NCBI GenBank assembly: GCA_934424575.1
Contig: CAKRXU010000031.1
Coordinates: forward strand, 1-32,807
Length of the DNA stretch: 32,807 nt
Direction: 5' to 3'
Source: an uncultured Blautia sp.
GTDB taxonomy: Bacteria > Bacillota > Clostridia > Lachnospirales > Lachnospiraceae
Part shown: positions 1-7,896 of the stretch, piece after piece
Numbering within the stretch: the first letter of the stretch is position 1
Layout of the letters: the number at the start of each line of letters is the position of its first letter
Position numbers and translations under genes: made by a program
The notes under the pieces: model-generated
Seen by the model: only the letters and a program-made list of their open reading frames with translations
Databases searched by the model: none
Told to the model about the DNA's origin: nothing

Positions 1-3
1 ATT

Positions 4-146
4 GTTACTGTTCACTCCGTTCACAGTAACTTGGTCAAAATCCATTCCAAATCACCTTCGGTGATGGGATTTTGCCCTGTATGTCTCGGGATTTTGCCAT
101 ATTCATGGCAAAACACCTCGCGGGATACTACCCTGTGAACAGTAAC
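4..146. repeat. 143-bp inverted-repeat-bounded intergenic element (MITE/REP-like)
   Basis: The element is bounded by a perfect 12-bp terminal inverted repeat, GTTACTGTTCAC at 4-15 and GTGAACAGTAAC at 135-146. Inside are two perfect hairpins: ATCACC/GGTGAT at about 50-64, and a 9-bp stem TTTTGCCAT/ATGGCAAAA at 92-113 with a 4-nt loop. The 11-mer GGGATTTTGCC occurs twice (67-77 and 88-98). The left 27 bp (4-30) is itself partly self-complementary (GTTACTGT/ACAGTAAC). The element starts 1 bp after the addA stop codon. A 49-bp copy of its left part lies at 7848-7896, so it is a dispersed repeat. It encodes no protein I can recognise. A role as a non-autonomous mobile element, or as mRNA 3'-end structure for addA, is inference. 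Confidence 0.7.
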
Positions 147-147
147 C

Positions 148-3100
148 TTATATTTCTATTGCTTTCTGCAGGGCAAATGAATAAATATATTTCTGCTTTA
201 CTTTCTTATGAAGCATCCGTTCCAGTGCCAGCGCATAATCTTCAAGCTGTGTGCGGTAGCGTTCAATCAGTTTTGATTCTTCTCCCTGACCGATCCTGTC
301 TGTCTTGTAATCCACCAGAACAATCTCTTCTCCTTCTATAAAATACGCATCAATGATTCCCTGTACAAGAACCGTCTCATCTCCATTCCAGGAAGCATCC
401 AGATTTTTCATATCCACTTTCATGACAAATGGCTGCTCTCGGTGAAGTTTTTTGTCCTGTGCCGCCCTTTGCATCCGCCTTCCCAGTTCTGAACCTGCAA
501 AGCTGAGGATATCCTTTCTTCGGATGCATTCACCCTCTTCCGGAGACATCTTGTGGCTTTCGACAAGTGTCTGTATCTGTCTGTCGATCTCCTGATAGGT
601 TTTTACCTGCGTATAATCAAGGCATTCCATCACACGATGGTAGGCGTTTCCCCGCGCAGCCCCTCGTGAGCCTTTCTTCTCGCCGGAGATCAACGAACTC
701 TCTTCTGATGTCTCTTCGATACGCGAAGCAATAAACGCCGGGACGATCTCCTCCATCTCCTGTTCCGGATAAAGTGCAGACTCTATCTCCTCTGCATCTG
801 CATACTTTCGTTTCTTAAGTTCCGAAACGCTGACCTTGACCGGAAGCTCTTCAAGATATGCATACGGGTACTCAAATCCGAACTTTTTCTCCAGTGCCTG
901 GCGGATCGTTTCATCATAGACTCTCTGGCTGTCCCATTCTCTGAAAAACATTTCCCGCATCTGCGCATCCGTCTGTCCCAGGATCTCACCCTGCACCAGT
1001 TCTGCGAGCGTCACTTTATGGATCAGAAAATCTGCATTTTCTTTTTCACAGATCTTCGCCTGCTTTCCAAAAATGCCATACTCTGCCAGAAGTTCTTTCA
1101 TTGCCGGATGACGCACCAGTGCCGGAAGGATATAGGACCAGTAACTTTTTGCCTCGGAGCGCACGCCCAGTGGAAGCAGTGTTTCTTTGCTGTCCATATA
1201 TCGAGATATTGAACGTAAAACTGCTTCTACACTTCCCATAGAACCTGTGATGATGAGTTTTTCCTTCGCTCTGGTCAGTGCAACATACAGAACTCGAAGT
1301 TCCTCTCCAAGACTTTCTCGTTTCAGTGCCCTGCGGATGATCTGCTTCTGCATCGCAGATACGATCAGTCGTCTTTCCGGGAATATCGCATCTACACCGA
1401 AGCCAAGTTCCGGATGGATCAGGAACCTGGCATTGATGTCCTGAAAATTGAACTGCTTGCCCATTCCTGCCGCAAATACGACCGGAAATTCCAGTCCCTT
1501 ACTCTTATGAATCGTCATGATCTGTACTGCGCCGCTCCCCGCATCTGCCAGATTGACCTCTCCAAAATCCACCTCATATTTCTGAAGTTTCTCGATATAG
1601 CGGATAAAGTTGAACAGTCCACGATAGCTTGTCTTCTCATAATCCATCGCTTTTTCGACCAGCATATGGAGATTTGCTCCTCTCTGTGCACCGCCCGGAA
1701 TTGCCTTCGCATAAGTGCCGTAACCGGTCTCTTTGAGAATGTACATGATCAGTTCATGGATTGGTGTATACGTCGCCATATCCCGGATCTTGTGAAGCTG
1801 TTCCAGAAAAATACGGAGTTTTTTCCTGAGACGTATCTTCCCCTTATTTTCTTCCAGGATTTCCTTATCTTTTTCTACATAAGCGCAAATACTATCGTAG
1901 ATCATCCCCCCAGGGCATTCACTTCGAATCATTGCCAGTTCCTGGACATCACATCCGACAATTGGCGAATGCAGTACCCCTGTCAGTGGAATATCCTGAA
2001 GCGGATTATCGCAGACACGAAGATAATTCAGAAGCGTTACTACTTCCTGTGTGGAAAAATATCCTGTCCTGGATGCAGAATAGACAGGAATTCCTCTGGA
2101 ACTCAAAATCTGACTGAACGTTTCCGACCAGCCCATTGCACTTCGCAGGAGGATCACGATATCGCCATAGGTGATCTCCCGGTATTCTCCTGTTTCTTTA
2201 TCCAGGATCCTGTCTTTCCCGACCATCTTCTGGATGCGCTGCGCGATCGCCAGTGCCTCCATCTCCTGAACATTCTTCTGGCCCTGTTCGTCTTCCGGTT
2301 CCTCACCGTCTTTTTCCACGATAAGGATCTCTGTCCGGGTAAATTCCGGATCTGCTCCTTCCGGGAAAGATGCACCCGAATAAAGGGCATTGTCATCGTC
2401 ATAGGCGATCCCACCCAGATCCTCTCCCATGATCTGTCGGAAAATATAGTTGACAGAAGAGAGGACTTCTGCACGGCTTCGGAAGTTTTTGTGCAGGTCG
2501 ATCCTCTGTTCCTCACTGTCTTCCAGAGAATAGCTGTGGTATTTTTCCATAAAAAGCTCCGGCCTTGCCAGACGGAAACGGTAGATACTCTGCTTGACAT
2601 CTCCTACCATAAAGATGTTTTTGCGCTTCTCCACCCATCCGGACACCATCGTTGTGATAAGTTCCTGTACGAAGTTACTGTCCTGGTATTCGTCCACCAT
2701 GACTTCTTCGTACTTCTCGGACAGTTCCCTCGCTGCCTGTGTCGGGATCAGTTCTCCATCCACTTTCTCCACAAGGATCCTGAGTGCAAAATGCTCCATA
2801 TCTGTAAAATCCAGGAGATTTTTCTCTCTCTTCTTTCTGGCAAAAGCCTCCTTAAACTGCAGAGTAAGTTCCACCAGACCTTCCAGTGGCTCACACGCAC
2901 AGGCGATCAGTTCCAGAATGATCTCCTCCTTCTGATTGAAAAACTTCGTCGAAAGTTCCTTACAGATTTCTTTTTCCTCATCGCGGAGTTCTTTTGCCTG
3001 TTCTTTTTTGACCGGATCTATGGAGCTGTCCCTCTTTGCAGAAAGTTTCGCAAACGTATGACCCGACAGGATATCTGCCACTTTATCATAATCTTTTGTT

Positions 3101-3897
3101 TCTCTTAAACGCCGTACTTCACGCCAGAAATTCAGATCATCACTAAGCGCTTCGTCATAGAAATATGGTCCGTCCGGATCTGCACACAGTTTTCTTGCAT
3201 CCTCTGTCAGTGCCTCTGCCTGATCCATTTTTTCATCCAGGGTTTCCCAGAGAAGCTGTATCCAGTTTGTCTCCCGAAGTTCTTCGATCGTCTGCACACG
3301 ATAGACTTCCATACATTCTTCCAGCCACTCCTCCGGGTATGGATGGCTCATTGCCGCCTGATAGAGTTTGTATACCATGTCCCGGATCTCATCGTCAGAT
3401 TTCCCCGAGGCATAGCATTCCACGAGGCTCAGGAATTTCGGATCCGCTTCTTCGTAGGCTTGTTCGAGAAGGTCTTTCATGACATCTTCCTGCAGAAGTT
3501 TCAGTTCCCCCTCCTCTGCTGTCCGATATCCCGGATCAAGTTCCACCATATGAAAATAGTTCCGGATGATATAAGAACAAAAACCATCAATTGTTGTGAT
3601 CTGTGCATTGTGAATCAGAGCTGCCTGTCTCTGAAGATGTTCATTGTCCGGGTTTTCGTACAGTGCCTGATCGATCGCATTGGAGATTCGCTCCTTCATC
3701 TCGCCCGCTGCCGCCCTGGTAAACGTCATGATCAGAAGCCGGTCAATATCCACCGGTCTGTCCGGATCCATGATCTTGCTCAGGATCCTCTGTACCAGTA
3801 CAGCAGTCTTACCAGAACCCGCTGCTGCACTGACCAGGATATTCCGGTCCCGCAGGGTGATGACTTTGCTCTGCTCTTCGGTCCATTTCATTCCCAT
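148..3897 (-). CDS. addA: ATP-dependent helicase/nuclease subunit A (AddA)
   Basis: AddA is the helicase-nuclease subunit of the AddAB complex, the Firmicute counterpart of RecBCD. The complex resects double-strand breaks and loads RecA. The 1249-residue product has an N-terminal UvrD-type helicase with Walker A AAGSGKT (about 25-31) and the DExx-type motif VDEYQDSN (about 401-408). A RecB-family nuclease at the C-terminus carries the signature LVDYKT (about 1194-1199), preceded by VQGIIDAYF with a metal-binding Asp. I chose the ATG at 3897 because AGGAGG lies just upstream, inside the end of addB, and the conserved MKWTEEQ sequence starts here. An upstream in-frame start at 3945 would overlap addB by 47 bp. 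The addB stop is 1 bp away, so the two are translationally coupled. Length is normal for the family. Confidence 0.96.
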   Translation of the reverse strand: MGMKWTEEQSKVITLRDRNILVSAAAGSGKTAVLVQRILSKIMDPDRPVDIDRLLIMTFTRAAAGEMKERISNAIDQALYENPDNEHLQRQAALIHNAQITTIDGFCSYIIRNYFHMVELDPGYRTAEEGELKLLQEDVMKDLLEQAYEEADPKFLSLVECYASGKSDDEIRDMVYKLYQAAMSHPYPEEWLEECMEVYRVQTIEELRETNWIQLLWETLDEKMDQAEALTEDARKLCADPDGPYFYDEALSDDLNFWREVRRLRETKDYDKVADILSGHTFAKLSAKRDSSIDPVKKEQAKELRDEEKEICKELSTKFFNQKEEIILELIACACEPLEGLVELTLQFKEAFARKKREKNLLDFTDMEHFALRILVEKVDGELIPTQAARELSEKYEEVMVDEYQDSNFVQELITTMVSGWVEKRKNIFMVGDVKQSIYRFRLARPELFMEKYHSYSLEDSEEQRIDLHKNFRSRAEVLSSVNYIFRQIMGEDLGGIAYDDDNALYSGASFPEGADPEFTRTEILIVEKDGEEPEDEQGQKNVQEMEALAIAQRIQKMVGKDRILDKETGEYREITYGDIVILLRSAMGWSETFSQILSSRGIPVYSASRTGYFSTQEVVTLLNYLRVCDNPLQDIPLTGVLHSPIVGCDVQELAMIRSECPGGMIYDSICAYVEKDKEILEENKGKIRLRKKLRIFLEQLHKIRDMATYTPIHELIMYILKETGYGTYAKAIPGGAQRGANLHMLVEKAMDYEKTSYRGLFNFIRYIEKLQKYEVDFGEVNLADAGSGAVQIMTIHKSKGLEFPVVFAAGMGKQFNFQDINARFLIHPELGFGVDAIFPERRLIVSAMQKQIIRRALKRESLGEELRVLYVALTRAKEKLIITGSMGSVEAVLRSISRYMDSKETLLPLGVRSEAKSYWSYILPALVRHPAMKELLAEYGIFGKQAKICEKENADFLIHKVTLAELVQGEILGQTDAQMREMFFREWDSQRVYDETIRQALEKKFGFEYPYAYLEELPVKVSVSELKKRKYADAEEIESALYPEQEMEEIVPAFIASRIEETSEESSLISGEKKGSRGAARGNAYHRVMECLDYTQVKTYQEIDRQIQTLVESHKMSPEEGECIRRKDILSFAGSELGRRMQRAAQDKKLHREQPFVMKVDMKNLDASWNGDETVLVQGIIDAYFIEGEEIVLVDYKTDRIGQGEESKLIERYRTQLEDYALALERMLHKKVKQKYIYSFALQKAIEI

Positions 3898-3898
3898 A

Positions 3899-6800
3899 TC
3901 ACTCTGCCTCCTGTTCAAAATTCTTCCAGACTTCTTCATCGGCAAACTGCTTCAGTCTCCGGAATTCATAGCCCGGAATCTTGCGGTCAAAGCCGCAGCT
4001 TCCCTGATATGCACAGTACGTGCAGGCGTTTTTGTTTCCCATCTCATAGGGGGAAGCATCTGCTTTTCCTGCGAGGATCGCATCCTGTACTTCGTTGATC
4101 TTTTTCTTTACATAGTCATTCAGAAGCCGAAACTGCTCCGGGCTTGCAACAGACGAACCTTTACGCAGTGCGCCCTTTGACGTGTATGCCAGCGGAAGAG
4201 AGGCATACGAAGCATCCAGTTTCTGGATCACCTCCGGGTCGGAGGATACCAGCCCGTTCATCTTGAGTTTCTTCATGATCTCAGGATCGAGTTCATTCAG
4301 ATCCTCCTGAAGTGTTTTCTGGATCATCGGATCCTTGACATTGTAATAAAAAATACCTGCCGGTTCTATTTCACAATCCGGATATTTCCGCTCCTCTGCC
4401 TGCACCGCCGCGTCCATATAAACGACAAGCTGCAGCTGCAGCCCGTGATAGATGCTCACCAGGTCAAATGACGTATTGCCTGTCTTGTAGTCAATGATCT
4501 TGACGTAGACTTTATTATCTTCTTTAAGAACATCCAGACGGTCGATCCTGCCGCCGCCGATGGAAACTTCAAATCCCTCCGGATGGAACTCTCCATTTTT
4601 AAGCTGTTCCTGCAAAGCCCAGACCGTTCTTCTAAGGATTCTCCTTGTCCGCTCGATCATGTAGTGATTTCTGGCACTGCTCTTAAGGATCGTATTACCG
4701 TAATCTGCCGCCACCTTATCCAGACATTCATCTGCGATCTCATCGCGGACTTTGTCGTCCAGATCACTCCAGTCCAGTCTCTTCCTTCTCAGTTCGACAG
4801 CAAAATTTTCCAGTGCCTGATGGATGACATTTCCCATATCCATTGCCCGGAATTCATATTCCACACGCTCTGTCACCGCCAGACCATATTTCAGGAAATG
4901 AGCAAACGCACATGCTGAAAAACGCTCCAGTCTTGTCGCGCCATGCGGGGATACTTCTCCGTACAGAGCCTTCGCAACACTTTCGCTGATCCTGTCTTCC
5001 GGCTTTCGTAAGAATGCAGCATCTGTCAGTTTTTCTGCCAGTTCCCTGTACTCCGGACTTCTCAGATACCAGCTGTACAATTCCTCAAAAACAGGATCCA
5101 GTTCTTCTGTATTTTTCTCCGAAAGCCCCTCAAGCAGATATTCCAGTGAAGTTCCCGGTGTTTCCAGAAGTTCCATCCGGCTTTCCGGCTGATCTGCGCG
5201 TGTTTCCTTAAGTTTTGGAAACAGCCTTTTGATCGTATGGATCAGAAATGCCGGATTACATGCCTCTCCTCTTCCATTCGACTGACTGTAGGAAAGACTT
5301 AAAAGTTCTTTCGGCTTGGTCAGATTCAGATACAGATAAAACCTCTGCATGTTCATCAGCTCTTTTGGTCCCGGGGCAAGCTCCATTCCCTGGTCTTTGA
5401 AGAAATCTCTGTCCATCTCTGTCAGGATCCCTCCAGACTGCGTATTCTTTGGGATATTTCCTTCATTTACGCCGACAAAAAACAGCGCACGCACATCTTT
5501 AAGTCGAGTACGCTCCATATCACCGATCAGCACCTGATCCATACTCGGCGGGATCAATGCAACCTTTGCCTGCGTCATTCCCGTTTCCAGAATCTGCTGA
5601 AATTCCTCCGGTGAGACCATCTCATCCCCGAGGATCTCTGCCATCTTGTCCAGAAGCTCCATCATGATGCCAAAGATCTGCGCGTATTCCTTTTCCATTT
5701 CCTTGTTTCCAATCTCATGGAAATAGAGTTCCTGGCTTTTCAGTTTCTGCTGGATCTGACTCTGTACGATAAATTCATACAGATACCGACAGTATTCTTC
5801 TACCGTTTTCTTCTTACCAGAAAAACCATCTGCCAGAAGTCCGATTTCTCCGACAAAACGCTCCCGGATCTCATTGATCTCCTGGATCTGCTCCGGCTCC
5901 ATGCCTCTGTAGATGCGGACCCATTTCTCCCTCCATCTGTGGATTCCCCTGATTCCAAGCGCGAGCACATAATTTTCCAGTTTGTCTGTCTCGCTTCTGG
6001 AGATATCAGACATCCCACAGCGAAGATAACGGAATACACTCTCGTAACTAAATCCCTGAACGACCATCTCAAGGGCCGCGCGGAGATATTCCACAAATGG
6101 ATTCATAAGGATCGAATGTTTTTCATCAATAAAATATGGAATTCCGGCATCTTCAAAAACCTGTGCGGCTACGCTTCCATATTCCTCAAGATTTCCTGTG
6201 ATGACCGCGATCTGTCCATAACGATGATCTTTTTCTCTGACCAGTCGCAGGATCCGTCGGGCAGTTTCTTCCATTTCCTTCTCCGGATCTCTCGCCGAAA
6301 AGATCTGGATCTCCTGCTGTTCCCTCTCATAGACAGCCCTGTGATAACGGAACAGATGCTGTTCCAGAAAATCAAGTGCCGGGGCATCTGCAAACCGGGA
6401 CTTTCTGCCCGGAGCGATCCAGACAGGTTCTTCGATATCCTTCGTAAGTTCCGCAAGAGAGCGGATCATCTTGTGGCTCATATAAAAAAGCTCGTGCGGT
6501 TTTCCCATCGCAAGGAACTGTTCTCTGACATCCATCGTCACCGTCACGGAAACTCTCTCACAGACAGTCAGAAGTTCCTGCAGGACTTCAAGCTGTACTG
6601 GTGTAAATCCCGTGTATCCGTCCAGAAGAAGGACACTTCCCTTAAGTTTCTCAGAAAACGGGATCTCTTTTGCCAGAACCTCAAGAACTTCCTCCGCGGT
6701 CATAAAATGTCCGGAAAGATATTCACGGAACGCCTGATACAGGACCTTCACATCCTTGAGTTTCATCTGAAGAAGGGTCTTATCCTCGCTCTCACGAATC

Positions 6801-7225
6801 ATCTCATCCAGTTCCTCTTCTTTGATCTCATACTGCATAAACTCTGAGATCAGCGACTTCACCTCATCCAGATATCCCGGTTTCTTCATCTGATTTCGAA
6901 GATAGACCAGATCCTTCTGGTTCATCTGCACCAGTTTCTGGAGTACCATGTTTTTACCTGTTTCTTCCATGATCCGTCTCGTATCACCGCCAACTTCCTC
7001 AAAAACGCGGTACGCAAGACGCTCAAAACTTAAGATATCAATATTGAGGATTCCCCCATCCGGGTGCATCTCCACCAGAGTTTTCTGCGTCTGCATCGTA
7101 AACTGCTCCGGGACGATCACATAATAAAGTCTGTCAGGATTCGCCGATGCTTCCCGGATGATATTTTTATATGCGGTGCCGGATTTGCCTGCACCGGAAT
7201 TTCCTATAATAAACTGCAGGGACAT
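3899..7225 (-). CDS. addB: ATP-dependent nuclease subunit B (AddB)
   Basis: AddB is the partner of AddA in end resection. It is an inactivated-helicase-fold protein that scans for Chi and cuts the other strand. The 1108-residue product begins with the Walker A-like motif GNSGAGKS (8-15). Its C-terminal RecB-type nuclease has DYKTGN (from residue 912). Four cysteines, C772, C1068, C1071 and C1077, are placed as in AddB proteins that hold a 4Fe-4S cluster pinning the nuclease domain. The ATG at 7225 follows a G-rich Shine-Dalgarno (GGGGGAAGGGG, about 6 nt away). It is the first gene of the addB-addA operon and is divergent from the plus-strand gene at 7357. I see no convincing -35/-10 pair in the 131-bp gap. 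Confidence 0.96.
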   Translation of the reverse strand: MSLQFIIGNSGAGKSGTAYKNIIREASANPDRLYYVIVPEQFTMQTQKTLVEMHPDGGILNIDILSFERLAYRVFEEVGGDTRRIMEETGKNMVLQKLVQMNQKDLVYLRNQMKKPGYLDEVKSLISEFMQYEIKEEELDEMIRESEDKTLLQMKLKDVKVLYQAFREYLSGHFMTAEEVLEVLAKEIPFSEKLKGSVLLLDGYTGFTPVQLEVLQELLTVCERVSVTVTMDVREQFLAMGKPHELFYMSHKMIRSLAELTKDIEEPVWIAPGRKSRFADAPALDFLEQHLFRYHRAVYEREQQEIQIFSARDPEKEMEETARRILRLVREKDHRYGQIAVITGNLEEYGSVAAQVFEDAGIPYFIDEKHSILMNPFVEYLRAALEMVVQGFSYESVFRYLRCGMSDISRSETDKLENYVLALGIRGIHRWREKWVRIYRGMEPEQIQEINEIRERFVGEIGLLADGFSGKKKTVEEYCRYLYEFIVQSQIQQKLKSQELYFHEIGNKEMEKEYAQIFGIMMELLDKMAEILGDEMVSPEEFQQILETGMTQAKVALIPPSMDQVLIGDMERTRLKDVRALFFVGVNEGNIPKNTQSGGILTEMDRDFFKDQGMELAPGPKELMNMQRFYLYLNLTKPKELLSLSYSQSNGRGEACNPAFLIHTIKRLFPKLKETRADQPESRMELLETPGTSLEYLLEGLSEKNTEELDPVFEELYSWYLRSPEYRELAEKLTDAAFLRKPEDRISESVAKALYGEVSPHGATRLERFSACAFAHFLKYGLAVTERVEYEFRAMDMGNVIHQALENFAVELRRKRLDWSDLDDKVRDEIADECLDKVAADYGNTILKSSARNHYMIERTRRILRRTVWALQEQLKNGEFHPEGFEVSIGGGRIDRLDVLKEDNKVYVKIIDYKTGNTSFDLVSIYHGLQLQLVVYMDAAVQAEERKYPDCEIEPAGIFYYNVKDPMIQKTLQEDLNELDPEIMKKLKMNGLVSSDPEVIQKLDASYASLPLAYTSKGALRKGSSVASPEQFRLLNDYVKKKINEVQDAILAGKADASPYEMGNKNACTYCAYQGSCGFDRKIPGYEFRRLKQFADEEVWKNFEQEAE

Positions 7226-7356
7226 ATCTTACCCCTTCCCCCTTTTTTCTGAATAGTGCCTCGCGGGATATTTCTGACATAAATCAGGACAGAGCCTAAT
7301 AGGATATAAGGAAAAGTATACCGGGAACCGTAATCGTGAATCAGGAGGCGCAGGCT

Positions 7357-7794
7357 ATGAGTTCCAAAACAAAAATCATCGTCCTACATATGAAAGAAGT
7401 GATCTACACCTGTATTTTCCTTCTTCTCCTTGTGATCCTGGGTGTACTGGTCTTTTTTATGTTCGGTCCCGGAAAAGCAGAAACTGCCTCTCATAAGACC
7501 GATTCCAGATATACCCCCGGCATTTACCGCACATCCATTCAGCTTAACAATAATGCTTTTGACCTGGAAGTGACCGTCGATGCCGACCGTATCCGTTCCA
7601 TCCATCTGGCAAACTTAAGCGAAAGCACTGCCGCTATGTTTCCTCTCGTAGAGCCGGTCCTTGACTCTCTCGCAAGCCAGATCTATTCTACACAGTCACT
7701 GGAAAACCTTGACTATGCCAGTGATCAGAAATACACCGCCCAGATGCTCATTCAGGCCATTGAAGAAACTGTCCAGAAAGCGGCTTCTTCCTGA
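7357..7794 (+). CDS. Single-pass membrane protein with degenerate FMN-binding-like domain
   Basis: This is a 145-residue protein with an N-terminal membrane anchor (about residues 12-37, rich in Leu, Ile and Val) and a short extracytoplasmic domain. The domain starts YTPGIYRTSIQLNNNAF and continues DLEVTVDADRIRSIHLANL, and it resembles FMN_bind (PF04205) domains in layout. Such domains normally end in a (S/T)GAT flavinylation motif followed by YTS. Here the aligned segment reads SDQKYT, so the modified threonine is missing and covalent FMN attachment is unlikely. I chose the ATG at 7357 because AGGAGG at 7343-7348 sits 8 nt upstream; a GTG at 7336 lies before that site. It is the only plus-strand gene in the window and stands alone. 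The FMN_bind relationship is inferred from pattern, and the function is unknown. Confidence 0.72.
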   Translation: MSSKTKIIVLHMKEVIYTCIFLLLLVILGVLVFFMFGPGKAETASHKTDSRYTPGIYRTSIQLNNNAFDLEVTVDADRIRSIHLANLSESTAAMFPLVEPVLDSLASQIYSTQSLENLDYASDQKYTAQMLIQAIEETVQKAASS

Positions 7795-7806
7795 AAACAG
7801 TTACCC

Positions 7807-7842
7807 AAAAAACACATTGAGGTGTGAGAAATCACACCTCAA
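7807..7842 (-). terminator. Rho-independent terminator after nadE (works on both strands by structure)
   Basis: A perfect 11-bp stem, TTGAGGTGTGA (7817-7827) with TCACACCTCAA (7832-7842), closes a GAAA loop. On the minus strand it is followed by ATG TG and six Ts (complement of 7807-7812), which fits termination of the methyltransferase-hslO-nadE transcript. On the plus strand the following bases are less T-rich, but the hairpin lies 22 bp after the stop of the plus-strand gene and may also end that transcript. Confidence 0.85.
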
Positions 7843-7847
7843 ATTAT

Positions 7848-7896
7848 GTTACTGTTCACTTCGTTCACAGCAACTTGGTCAAAATCCATTTCAAAT
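7848..7896. repeat. Partial copy (49 bp) of the 143-bp element
   Basis: These 49 bp match positions 4-52 at 46 of 49 bases, in the same orientation. The copy ends inside the 3' end of nadE: the TGA stop of nadE (7891-7893 read on minus) lies within the repeat. The right part of the element, with its two hairpins and right terminal repeat, is absent here. The identity is seen directly; whether this is a deletion relic or an independent insertion is not known. Confidence 0.75.

Noticed and set aside
35..41. GGTCAAA in the repeat element as a CtsR heptad
   Set aside because: Only one heptad is present, it is not in a promoter, and CtsR sites need a tandem pair.
1414..3108. 564-codon open frame on plus, antisense to addA
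   Set aside because: It lies entirely within the confirmed addA gene and the product has no recognisable motif; long antisense frames are common opposite genes with this codon use.
7270..7312. Possible plus promoter for the membrane-protein gene (CTGACA, later TAATAG or TATAAG)
   Set aside because: The boxes match the consensus poorly and several alternatives exist, so no single call is supported.
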